Assembly: GCF_001816125.1 (NCBI RefSeq)
Contig: NZ_MDZA01000354.1
Coordinates: 1 to 32,078, forward strand
Direction of reading: 5' to 3'
Source: Hymenobacter coccineus
GTDB taxonomy: Bacteria; Bacteroidota; Bacteroidia; Cytophagales; Hymenobacteraceae
Length of the DNA: 32,078 nt
In this document: piece by piece, positions 7,534-14,578 of the stretch
Position numbering within the stretch: position 1 is the first letter of the stretch
Layout: every line of letters starts with the position of its first letter
Notes under the pieces: model-generated
What the model saw: the letters and a program-made list of their open reading frames with translations, nothing else
Told to the model about the DNA's origin: nothing
Database searches by the model: none
Translations under genes and position numbers: made by a program

Positions 7534-8085
7534 TCAATGCAAATCGGGCAGCTTGGCGGGGTCGAAGGGCACTGGGCCGGCGGTGGGCACCGGGTTATTG
7601 GGGGCGGCGTCGGCGCGCACCACCGTGTTTTGGCCGGCCGCGAGCAGCCAGCGGCCCTGCTGCTTCACCAGCACCAGCGTGAGCAGGTCGTCGGCCTCGG
7701 CTTCCTTATTGGCGCCGTGGTTCACGCCGTCGGGCGGGTAGAAGGCGCCCACGTGGCAGTACATATTGGCCAGGGCCACGCCGGGCGCCACGGCCCGCAC
7801 GCTGAGGGGCCCCGGCGCGAAGGCCACGCCCTTGAACATGGCGTCGAAAATTTGCTGGTGGGCAGCTTGCACGGCGGGCCGGCCGCGCCACCACATGCCC
7901 ACGATGTTCACCCAGCTCACGTCGGGCGTGGTGTAGGCGGCCATATCGGCAAACCGATGGTTCTGCCAGTTGGCCGTCATCCGGGCCACCGTTTGGCGGA
8001 TGGCGGCTTCGTCAGCGGCCGGTAGTTGGGCAAAGGCGCGGCCGGCGGCCAGCACCAGGAAGCAGCTGATTAGGAGGGTTTTCAT
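7534..8085 (-). CDS. Secreted SnoaL-like / SgcJ-type (NTF2 fold) protein, paralogue
   Basis: A 183-residue protein with a signal peptide (MKTLLISCFLVLAAGRAFAQ, cleavage likely after AFA). The NTF2-like core closely parallels the gene at 6476-6985: MAAYTTPDVSWVNIVGMWWRGRPAVQAAHQ and VKQQGRWLLAAGQNT. A DUF4440/SgcJ-type fold is inferred; the function is unknown. It lies between the AraC regulator and the cupin on the same strand (35-bp gap to the cupin). A weak -7-like GAGATTTG (minus strand, 8111-8118) lies 25 bases upstream of the ATG. Confidence 0.84.
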   Translation of the reverse strand: MKTLLISCFLVLAAGRAFAQLPAADEAAIRQTVARMTANWQNHRFADMAAYTTPDVSWVNIVGMWWRGRPAVQAAHQQIFDAMFKGVAFAPGPLSVRAVAPGVALANMYCHVGAFYPPDGVNHGANKEAEADDLLTLVLVKQQGRWLLAAGQNTVVRADAAPNNPVPTAGPVPFDPAKLPDLH

Positions 8086-8173
8086 GGGGCGTGAGCGGTT
8101 GGTTCGCTGGCAAATCTCCGCCCCCGGGGGCCCCGGCTAGTAGTAAAAAACCGACATTCTTGCTCGACCAAGC

Positions 8174-9001
8174 TCAGCCGCCGGCCCGGGCGAGCCGGGT
8201 GTGGGCGGCGTCGGCGGCCAGTAGCTGCGGGGGCGTCACGCCAGCGAAGGCCTTGAAGTCGCGCACCAAGTGGCGGTAGTCGTAGTAGCCGGTGTGCACG
8301 GCCACGGCCAGCCAGTCGAGGGCCGGCTGCTGTTCCTTCAGCCGAAAGGCCTGGTCGAAGCGCGCGATGCGGGCGTAGAGCTTGGGGCCCATGCCCACGC
8401 GCTCGAAGAAGTTGCGCTCGAACTGCCTGGGGCTCAGGCATACTTCGTGGGCCAGGCGCTCCACGGGGCGCGCCACCCAACCGCTCAGCAACTGGGGCAG
8501 CAGCGCGTCGAGGGGCCGCGGGGCCCCGGCCAGCCGGCGGGCGGCGCGCAGCAGGTAGGTTTCCACCACGGCCACCATTTGGTCGTAGTCAGTGGTTTCG
8601 GCCAGGCGGTCGGCCACCTCGTCCACGGCGGGGCCCAGCACGGCGCGGCTGTCCACGGAGAAGTCGAACAGCTCCTTTACCGGCACGCCCAACAGGCGGT
8701 GCAGCCCGCCGGGCTTGCAGGCCACGCACACCACGAGGTGTTCGGGGGCAAAGTTCAGGTCGACCCGCGACACCTGGGGCCCCACCAAAATGCTGCGCGG
8801 CGACTTGATTTCGCGCCCTTGCCCGTAGTGAAAAGTGCTCATCTCGCCGCGCGGGTAGAAGTACAGGCTTTGGTAGGGCGAGGGCGGCTGGGGCTTGGGG
8901 GCGGGCAGCGGCCGGCCGTTGGCGGTGCGCACGTGGGCCACCAGGTAGTGCTGCACGAAGGGCCGCAGGGCCGCGGCGGGCGAATACAGGCGGAAGAACA
9001 T
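8174..9001 (-). CDS. AraC family transcriptional regulator
   Basis: A 275-residue regulator. The N-terminal half is a beta-rich domain (MFFRLYSPAAALRPFVQHYLV...PYQSLYFYPRG) of the type found in Bacteroidota AraC proteins. The C-terminal half carries the AraC double helix-turn-helix (VERLAHEVCLSPRQFERNFFERVGMGP and HTGYYDYRHLVRDFKAFAGVTPPQ). The ATG at 8999-9001 is preferred over an in-frame TTG at 9025 because it gives the usual short N-terminus. It is the first gene of the minus-strand group with the two SnoaL-like genes and the cupin, and probably controls them (inference from position). Confidence 0.87.
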   Translation of the reverse strand: MFFRLYSPAAALRPFVQHYLVAHVRTANGRPLPAPKPQPPSPYQSLYFYPRGEMSTFHYGQGREIKSPRSILVGPQVSRVDLNFAPEHLVVCVACKPGGLHRLLGVPVKELFDFSVDSRAVLGPAVDEVADRLAETTDYDQMVAVVETYLLRAARRLAGAPRPLDALLPQLLSGWVARPVERLAHEVCLSPRQFERNFFERVGMGPKLYARIARFDQAFRLKEQQPALDWLAVAVHTGYYDYRHLVRDFKAFAGVTPPQLLAADAAHTRLARAGG

Positions 9002-9154
9002 GGCGGCCGGGCTAGTGCGGAACAACTGGCGGTAAGGTACTTACAAACGCATCACTAATATCCGAAAGCCAAAATATTCCATTCTTCTCCAAAGCGAGGG
9101 GCGCCGCCGAACCTGGATTCGCGGACCGGGGCCCCATTTGATGCTTGCGCCCGG

Positions 9155-10153
9155 CTACTTCGCGGCCACGTCCTCGAAGGTGTAGGTGCGGGCCACGTTG
9201 TCGAGGGGCTGGCCGTCGGCTTCGGCGTAGGGGTACACGAAGTAGTTGAGGGGCGGGCCGGCTTGCTTGGGCGTCAGGGCCAGGTCGCGGCCGCGGGTGA
9301 ACTCGACGCGGTTCTCGTCGTGGGCCCCGAAGAAGTAGGCGCGCTTGTCGGGGTTTTTGGCGGCCTCGGAGGCATCGACGGGCACCCAGCCGGTTTCCTT
9401 GGTGAAGAACTCGGCCCAGCAGTGGTAGCCCTTGATTTCGCCCTGGCCGTGCCCCACCGGCAGCGGCAGCCCGATGCTGAAGCGCGCCGGGATGCCCAGC
9501 GCCCGGCAGTAGCCGATGACGATGGCGTGAAAATCGGTGCAGTTGCCGCGCCGCGCGTCGCAGGCATAGTAGATGTCGCCGCGGCCCCAGCCCTGGCCGA
9601 TTTTGTCGTAAGTCACGGTGCTCACCACGTGCTCATAAATGGCGCGGGCCTGGGCCAAGGGCGTGGTGGCGTGGGCTTTATCGACAACCTCTTGGGCCTG
9701 GGCCTTTATCTTGAAGTCGAGCGGTACGAGGCGGTCGGGGGCCAGCCAGCGGGCCAGGTTGGGGTCGCGGGCCTCCGTTTCGGCGGGGGCGTGGTCGTCG
9801 GTGGCGCGCAGGTTCAGGTGCTCGCGGCGGGTGACGCGGGCCGTGATGGTGACGACCAGCGGCGCGGTGGGCACGGCGGCGGGCCGCAGGTGCAGCATTT
9901 GGTTGCCGTAGGCGTCCTTCTCAACGGTGTAGGGCCCCGGGGCTTCAATTTTCAGGTCGGCCACGTCCTGGCTTCGGTCGGCGTGGGGCACGGGCATCCA
10001 CAACTCTAGGGCCTTGGTGCCGGCGGCCGGCACGGGCACCGTGGCCCGGCACGTGAGCAGAAATGTGCGGCTGCGCAGCGCGGCGGTGGGGGCCGGAGCC
10101 GGGGCGGCGGCGCTCAGCAGCAGCACGGCGGCGGCGAGGGACAAAAACTTCAT
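9155..10153 (-). CDS. Secreted transglutaminase-like (papain-fold) protein
   Basis: A 332-residue exported protein with a signal peptide (MKFLSLAAAVLLLSAAAPAPA). The transglutaminase-core triad is complete: C205 in RGNCTDFHA, H244 in KGYHCWAEFF and D260 in WVPVDASEA. An N-terminal beta domain (about residues 30-115) precedes the core, as in many bacterial transglutaminase-like proteases. The ATG at 10153 is chosen over an in-frame TTG four codons upstream. A perfect -7 element lies at 10179-10186. Bacterial members mostly act as cysteine proteases or amidases rather than cross-linking enzymes; the substrate here is unknown. Confidence 0.88.
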   Translation of the reverse strand: MKFLSLAAAVLLLSAAAPAPAPTAALRSRTFLLTCRATVPVPAAGTKALELWMPVPHADRSQDVADLKIEAPGPYTVEKDAYGNQMLHLRPAAVPTAPLVVTITARVTRREHLNLRATDDHAPAETEARDPNLARWLAPDRLVPLDFKIKAQAQEVVDKAHATTPLAQARAIYEHVVSTVTYDKIGQGWGRGDIYYACDARRGNCTDFHAIVIGYCRALGIPARFSIGLPLPVGHGQGEIKGYHCWAEFFTKETGWVPVDASEAAKNPDKRAYFFGAHDENRVEFTRGRDLALTPKQAGPPLNYFVYPYAEADGQPLDNVARTYTFEDVAAK

Positions 10154-10178
10154 GGCAAGGGGCAACTGTATTGGCCCA

Positions 10179-10186
10179 CAAAATTA
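10179..10186 (-). promoter_or_regulatory. -7 element of the transglutaminase-like gene
   Basis: On the minus strand this reads TAATTTTG, a full match to TAnnTTTG, 25 bases upstream of the ATG at 10153. No TTTG -33 box is seen at the usual spacing. Confidence 0.5.
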
Positions 10187-10325
10187 CGCGCTGGCCCGCC
10201 CCGGCTGGTAGCGGCGGGCCAGATGAATTTTTAGTGAATAAATATGCTACATTGCTCGGGCCAAACGCCACCGTGGGGGCCCTAAAACCGTAGAGGAGCC
10301 GGCCGTTATTCCCCGGCCGCCCCCT

Positions 10326-11045
10326 ATGCTACTAGCCGCTCCCATCGAACCCTTTGACTGGCACCGCCTGCTGCTGTCGGACGACATGCCGCCGGCGTAC
10401 CTGGGCGAAATTGCGTTTCGCTGCCTCGTCACGTACCTGCTCACGCTGGGGGCCCTGCGCGTGACCGGGCGGCGCGGGGTGCGGCAGCTGTCCATCTTCG
10501 AGCTGAGCATCATCCTGGCCCTGGGCTCGGCGGCCGGCGACGCCATGTTTTACAACGACGTGCCGCTGCTGCACGTGGCCGTGGTGTTTGTGGTGGTGCC
10601 GGCGCTGTACCTGCTCTTCAACCGCTTCACCGAGTGGTCGCCGCGGTTCAGCGACTGGCTGGAGGGAGCCCCGCTACTGCTAGTGGAGGACGGCCAGGTG
10701 CACATGGAAAACTTCCGCCAGCTGCGCCTCACCCAAAAGGAGCTGTTTGGCGAGCTGCGCCAGCACCAGGTGGAGCACCTAGGCCAGGTGCGCCGCGCCT
10801 ACATGGAGGCCACCGGCAACCTGAGCATCTATTTCTACCCCGAAACTGAGCCCGTGCGCCCCGGCTTGCCCACCTGGCCCGAGCGGTTTGAGCAGCTTCA
10901 GCGCCGCATTGAGGCCCCGGGGCCCCACGCCTGCGGCCGCTGCGGCCACGTAGCCACCGCCCTGGCCAAGGGCGACGAGCCGCTGTGCCCCACCTGCCAG
11001 AACGACCACTGGCTGCCCGTATCCGACGCGCAGCGGGTGGGGTAG
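10326..11045 (+). CDS. DUF421 (YetF-like) membrane protein with C-terminal zinc ribbon
   Basis: A 239-residue protein. Residues 1-95 hold hydrophobic membrane segments and the DUF421 signature (YLLTLGALRVTGRRGVRQLSIFELSIILALGSAAGD). A cytoplasmic domain follows (LEGAPLLLVEDGQVHMENFRQLRLTQKELFGELRQ), typical of YetF/YcaP. The last 45 residues add CGRC...CPTC, a four-cysteine zinc-ribbon-like module that a minimal DUF421 protein does not need. The family's function is not established. It is divergent from the transglutaminase gene; a possible -7 box TACATTGC lies at 10248-10255. Confidence 0.85.
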   Translation: MLLAAPIEPFDWHRLLLSDDMPPAYLGEIAFRCLVTYLLTLGALRVTGRRGVRQLSIFELSIILALGSAAGDAMFYNDVPLLHVAVVFVVVPALYLLFNRFTEWSPRFSDWLEGAPLLLVEDGQVHMENFRQLRLTQKELFGELRQHQVEHLGQVRRAYMEATGNLSIYFYPETEPVRPGLPTWPERFEQLQRRIEAPGPHACGRCGHVATALAKGDEPLCPTCQNDHWLPVSDAQRVG

Positions 11046-11071
11046 CACGGTTAGATGATGGTACAGAAAGG

Positions 11072-11174
11072 GGTGGTCCGGCATTTTCAGTCGCCGGACC
11101 ACTCTTGCGATTGCCCAAAGTTGCTGTTTTATAGCCAGAGTGGCCCGCCGACTGAAAAAGTCGCCGGACCACCC
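11072..11174. repeat. Interleaved inverted and direct repeats
   Basis: GTGGTCCGGC (11073-11082) pairs with GCCGGACCAC (11093-11102). The sequence AGTCGCCGGACCAC occurs at 11089-11102 and again at 11159-11172. TTTTCAGTCG (11084-11093) is the reverse complement of CGACTGAAAA near 11149-11158. The unit can fold as one long or two shorter hairpins downstream of the DUF421 gene and may serve as its terminator. It looks like a REP-type element. An AT-rich stretch without genes (11189-11243) follows. Confidence 0.6.
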
Positions 11175-11388
11175 GGTTTGAGAGTACCACCTATTAAAAA
11201 ATTTGATATCAGATTTTTAATTCATCCTTTTTAATTTTTAATTGACCCCGGAGAGCCCGTATTTCTGGAAAATGCGCCAACTGGGTCCCCGGGCGCGGCG
11301 CTCGGGGCCGCTTGGACGTACTAAGGCCCGTGGGGCCCTGCGGATGCATTCGGGGGCCCTGCGCTGTACTTTCCAATCCATTCGTTTT

Positions 11389-12291
11389 ATGAAATCTCCT
11401 AAAAAAGCTGCTCGCAAGCGCGTACTCGTGACCGGCGGCACCGGCAAGCTGGGCCAGGCCTGCGTAGCCGACCTGCAAGCCCACGGCTACGACGTGTTCG
11501 TGGTGGACATTGTGGCCCCCGAGAAGGGCATTCCGCACATCATCGCTGACCTGTCCGATTTTGGCCAGACCCTGGACGCCTTCTCGTCGGTGGGCATGGA
11601 AATCCACGCTGGCGTGGGGGGCCCCCAGGCCTTCGACGCCATCGTGCACCTGGCGGCCTTCCCCACCCCGCGCCAGTACCCCGACGCGCACCTGTTCCAG
11701 AACAACCTGATGGGCACCTACAACGTGTTCGAGGCGGCGCGGCGGCTGGGCATCCGCAACGTCATCTGGGCCAGCAGCGAAACCACCTTGGGCGAGCCCT
11801 TCGATGGCGCCGAGCCCTACGCGCCCGTGGACGAGGACTACCCGCTGCGCGCCAAAAGCGCCTACGCCCTGGCCAAGGTGCTGATGGAGGACATGGCCCG
11901 CCAGTTCTGCCTCCAAACGCCCGATATGAAGCTCGTGGGCCTGCGCTTCAGCAACGTGATGGAGCCCGCCGACTACGCCAAGTTCCCGGCCTACGACGAT
12001 GACCCCGAGGAGCGCAAGTGGAACATGTGGGCCTACATCGACGCCCGCGACGGCTCGCAGGCCATCCGCAAGGCCATCGAGTGGGAGGCCACCGGCATGC
12101 ACCCCTTCATCATCGCCAACGCCGACACGGTGATGTCAAAATCATCCACCGATCTGATGGAGAAGTACTTGCCCAACGTGCCGGTGCGCAAAGAGCTGGG
12201 CGAGCACGAAACGCTGCTTTCCATTGAGAAGGCGCGAAAAGTGCTGGGCTACGAGCCCGAATTCAGCTGGCGCGACAAGAAGTCGCGGTAG
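11389..12291 (+). CDS. NAD-dependent epimerase/dehydratase (extended SDR)
   Basis: A 300-residue cytosolic enzyme of the extended short-chain dehydrogenase family. The Rossmann motif VTGGTGKLGQ is near residues 15-24 and the adenine-side acidic residue lies in VFVVDIV. The catalytic tyrosine/lysine is in SAYALAKVLMED (YxxxK), with WASSETT supplying the catalytic Ser/Thr. The C-terminal LLSIEKARKVLGYEPEFSW is the standard sugar-epimerase ending. The ATG at 11389 is used because the open frame upstream encodes arginine-rich sequence unlike the family. The substrate, probably a nucleotide sugar or sugar lactone, cannot be fixed. Confidence 0.88.
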   Translation: MKSPKKAARKRVLVTGGTGKLGQACVADLQAHGYDVFVVDIVAPEKGIPHIIADLSDFGQTLDAFSSVGMEIHAGVGGPQAFDAIVHLAAFPTPRQYPDAHLFQNNLMGTYNVFEAARRLGIRNVIWASSETTLGEPFDGAEPYAPVDEDYPLRAKSAYALAKVLMEDMARQFCLQTPDMKLVGLRFSNVMEPADYAKFPAYDDDPEERKWNMWAYIDARDGSQAIRKAIEWEATGMHPFIIANADTVMSKSSTDLMEKYLPNVPVRKELGEHETLLSIEKARKVLGYEPEFSWRDKKSR

Positions 12292-12335
12292 GGCCCCAGG
12301 CCACTGGGGCCCCTACCGGCCCTACTGTTGGGCAC

Positions 12336-12397
12336 AAAAAAGCGGTCCGTTGGGGCGGGCTACCGGTTGGTAGCCCGCCCCAACGGACCGCTTTTTT
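12336..12397. terminator. Bidirectional terminator, 29-bp stem
   Basis: AAAAAAGCGGTCCGTTGG at the left (arm 12336-12364) is perfectly complementary to the right arm 12369-12397, with a 4-base loop and A/T tracts on the outside of both arms. It separates the convergent epimerase and azoreductase genes and should stop transcription from both sides. Confidence 0.92.
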
Positions 12398-12413
12398 GCA
12401 GGTGTGGAGGTGC

Positions 12414-13016
12414 CTAGGCGCTGATGGTTACGCTGTCGATGCCCTTCTGCACGGCCGTGTCCTGCACGCCGGGCATGGCCATGCCTTCGGCGCGGGCTAC
12501 GGTCACGTCCGTCATGCCCAGGAAGCCCAGTACGGCCTTCAGGTAGGGCGCCACGAAGTCGTAGCTTGCCATCTGGCCTTCGGAGTAGATGCCGCCGCTG
12601 GCCAAGGCCACGTACACTTTTTTGCCCTTAACGAGGCCCTCGGGGCCATTGGCAGTGTAACGGAACGTGATGCCGGCGCGGGCAATGTGGTCCACCCAGG
12701 CCTTGAGCGTCGAGGGGATGCCGAAGTTGTAGAGCGGGGCCCCAATGACGATGATGTCGGCATCCATGATTTCCTGGATGGCGTCGTCCGAGTGCTTCAC
12801 GGCGGCGGCGTGCTCGGGCGAACGGCCTTCGGCGGGCGTGAAGAACGATTGCAGCGTGGCCTCCTCCAGGTGGGGGAAGGGGTGGGTGGCGAGGTCGCGC
12901 ACCGTTACCGTGCTGCCGGCGTGGGCGGCCTGGAGCTTTTCGATGATGCCGTCGGCGAGCTGAATGCTGGCCGATGCCCCTTTGCGTGGGCTGGAGATGA
13001 TGTTGAGAATGTTCAC
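12414..13016 (-). CDS. azoR: FMN-dependent NADH-azoreductase
   Basis: A 200-residue flavodoxin-fold quinone/azo reductase. The FMN phosphate-binding segment is SSPRKGASAS (8-17) and the family signature GAPLYNFGIPSTLKAWVDHIARAGITF is near 92-118, followed by LASGGIYSEG, which contacts the flavin. The length matches AzoR. It reduces quinones and azo dyes by two-electron transfer from NADH in the cytosol. The start codon appears to be GTG (13014-13016), preceded by an A/T-rich run; no in-frame ATG fits. An imperfect palindrome about 85 bases upstream (13101-13115) may be a repressor site. Confidence 0.92.
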   Translation of the reverse strand: MNILNIISSPRKGASASIQLADGIIEKLQAAHAGSTVTVRDLATHPFPHLEEATLQSFFTPAEGRSPEHAAAVKHSDDAIQEIMDADIIVIGAPLYNFGIPSTLKAWVDHIARAGITFRYTANGPEGLVKGKKVYVALASGGIYSEGQMASYDFVAPYLKAVLGFLGMTDVTVARAEGMAMPGVQDTAVQKGIDSVTISA

Positions 13017-13413
13017 TTTGAAAAAAGGTTGTGGCCCAGGGGCCGGTGAAATGCAGGAGTGGGCGCGGCACTATTTGCTAGCTGGCGTCAACAAATGTAC
13101 ATACATTTCATGTATCAACATTGTTTGGGGAATAATAAAAAATAGCCGTGGTTTAAAGCAGTGTGGTCTGGCACCTTTGCCCGTGACTGGGCCGCGCTTG
13201 CGACGATTCGAAACCGCTGTTTTGCAATGTGCTTGGCCCGCTGAAACCCTCCCAGCAATTTGCCGAACTGCCCCGTTCCAGACCACCGCAGGTTAGGTTA
13301 AGGTTTGGTGAACTCCTTGATTTCCAAATCGCCGAGCAACTAAGCGGGCCCGAACGAAGTAAAAACAAGCACCAGACCGCAGGTGCGGCAAGGTTCCACT
13401 TCTTGCTATTCCA
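13017..13413. other. 397-bp intergenic region without a convincing gene
   Basis: Between the divergent azoreductase and SpoIIAA-like genes. Apart from the palindrome at 13101-13115 I see no known element. Short open frames exist on both strands (for example 13071-13286 minus and 13153-13368 minus), but they overlap each other, have no recognisable motif and do not show the codon pattern of neighbouring genes. Base composition is more balanced than in the genes, so it may be decayed coding sequence. Confidence 0.4.
13101..13115. promoter_or_regulatory. Candidate operator palindrome upstream of azoR
   Basis: ATACATTTCATGTAT is a 6-bp perfect inverted repeat with a 3-base centre, preceded by a partial copy (TGTACATAC). 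Azoreductase genes are commonly controlled by HxlR- or MarR-type repressors binding such A/T-rich dyads; no regulator gene is adjacent here, so this is inference. Confidence 0.35.
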
Positions 13414-13818
13414 ATGTTCAAAGCCGTTGATTACCCAGACCAGAATTTACTGAGCTTCACCATGGCTGGCCAGCTCAGCAAGGCCGACTACGCTGCCGTA
13501 GTGCCCACGCTCACCCAGAAAGTGCAGCGCTGGGACAAGGTGAACGTGTACCTCGAAATCGGCGACATGGACGCCGTGACCCTGCCCGCCATGTGGGAGG
13601 AGTTCTGGCAGGACATCAAGCACTTCAACGATTTCAACCGGGCCGCCGTGGTCAGCGACGACAGCCTGCTGCTCCAGGCGGCCGCCGCGCTCACCGGCGC
13701 CTTCACCCCCGCCGAAGTGAAGCACTTCCCCACCGCCGAAAAGGCCGCGGCCCTGCGCTGGGCCCTAGGTAGCGAACCCACGGCGGGCGAGGTAACCAAT
13801 GCTTTTTACTCGTCGTAG
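13414..13818 (+). CDS. SpoIIAA-like (STAS/SEC14-type) protein
   Basis: A 134-residue cytosolic protein. The pattern LLSFTMAGQLSKADYAAVVPTLTQKVQ followed by VNVYLEIGDMDAVTLPAMWEEFWQDIKHFNDFNRAAVVSDD matches the SpoIIAA-like domain (alpha/beta STAS-type fold): an N-terminal strand, a strand near YLEI and a helix with WEEFWQDIKH. Members are linked to membrane or lipid association and stress, but their role is not defined. The ATG at 13414 gives the usual short N-terminus. It is a single gene with a terminator at 13830-13862. Confidence 0.8.
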   Translation: MFKAVDYPDQNLLSFTMAGQLSKADYAAVVPTLTQKVQRWDKVNVYLEIGDMDAVTLPAMWEEFWQDIKHFNDFNRAAVVSDDSLLLQAAAALTGAFTPAEVKHFPTAEKAAALRWALGSEPTAGEVTNAFYSS

Positions 13819-13829
13819 CCCAGGCAGTG

Positions 13830-13862
13830 GCGCGGTCTTAATAAGGCCGCGCTTTTGCTTTT
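13830..13862 (+). terminator. Rho-independent terminator of the SpoIIAA-like gene
   Basis: GCGCGGTCTT (13830-13839) pairs with AAGGCCGCGC (13843-13852), with one G-U pair and a 3-base loop, followed by TTTTGCTTTT. It starts 11 bases after the stop codon. Confidence 0.8.
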
Positions 13863-13891
13863 GTAAGTGGTTGTAGTCGGAGCCTGGTCTC

Positions 13892-14521
13892 CTAATTAAT
13901 AACCATTTCGGCGTGGGTGAACGTGTTTCCGGGACTTTTTCCCGTCCACATCTTCCTGCTTAGCAAGAGCGTAGTGGGCGAAGTCCAGCAGATTTGGGAC
14001 GGCTCCCAGGCTTTAGGTGTTATTGACCAGATTTCCTGCCAAGCGCGGTTCTTAAAGCGGAAGAGGCGAGTGACGTTGGGATAAACTGCATATTCAAGCC
14101 CGCTGGATACCACAACGAAGCTTTTCATATCCGGTGAATACTGCGGGTTGTCATAAAATTCTAGCTGTTTACCACTTTCGTCGACCAAAAAGGTCTGCGT
14201 GCGCTCCCATAACTGAGCGATGACAATGTGGTAGCCGAATTGCGGCGTAAACCCCGCGTACTCAAATTGGGCTTGGTCGTCGTTATCTGTTCCCAGGCTT
14301 TTGTCCTGATAGGTTTTTTGACCCTTCGCCGTTGGGATAACAATAAGCCCTTGCTCCTTCTTGAGCGGAAACGTAACGCGCGGCTTGGCTGTAACGCAGC
14401 CTTTTTTCGCCTGCAAATAGGCCGATTTTGTTAACGATTTGAACGTGACCCGTACGGCGGCTGGGCCGCTGGCTGGGGGCCCCGCGAGTAGCGGCAGCAG
14501 CAACAGAAATCCGAGTTTCAC
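13892..14521 (-). CDS. Secreted protein of unknown function
   Basis: A 209-residue protein if started at the GTG at 14519-14521, which places a signal peptide (VKLGFLLLLPLLAGPPASG) at the N-terminus. No ATG gives a better start; the frame remains open upstream across the divergent serine gene, where it is an antisense shadow. The mature part contains TFPLKKEQGLIVIPTAKG, FVVVSSGLEYAVYPNVTRLFRF and a C-terminal TSPTTLLLSRKMWTG, a beta-rich pattern with no family I can name. The -7 box at 14548-14555 (minus) supports expression from this start. Base composition is lower in G+C than in its neighbours. Confidence 0.65.
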   Translation of the reverse strand: MKLGFLLLLPLLAGPPASGPAAVRVTFKSLTKSAYLQAKKGCVTAKPRVTFPLKKEQGLIVIPTAKGQKTYQDKSLGTDNDDQAQFEYAGFTPQFGYHIVIAQLWERTQTFLVDESGKQLEFYDNPQYSPDMKSFVVVSSGLEYAVYPNVTRLFRFKNRAWQEIWSITPKAWEPSQICWTSPTTLLLSRKMWTGKSPGNTFTHAEMVIN

Positions 14522-14547
14522 GAAATACTTGGGTTGGCAGTGCCCCG

Positions 14548-14575
14548 GCAAGATACCGGCGGCCGCATATTTGCA
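14548..14575. promoter_or_regulatory. Back-to-back -7 elements for the divergent pair
   Basis: On the minus strand 14548-14555 reads TATCTTGC, 26 bases upstream of the secreted-protein GTG. On the plus strand 14568-14575 reads CATATTTG (seven of eight to TAnnTTTG), ending three bases before the ATG at 14579. The two face away from each other across about a dozen bases, so the polymerases would interfere with one another. Confidence 0.4.
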
Positions 14576-14578
14576 CCC

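Noticed and set aside
11072..11174. CRISPR array
   Set aside because: Only two copies of a 14-base repeat with a single irregular spacing, explained by hairpins; no cas genes in the window.
13071..13368. Small genes between azoR and the SpoIIAA-like gene
   Set aside because: Several overlapping short frames on both strands, none with a recognisable motif, promoter or host-like codon pattern.
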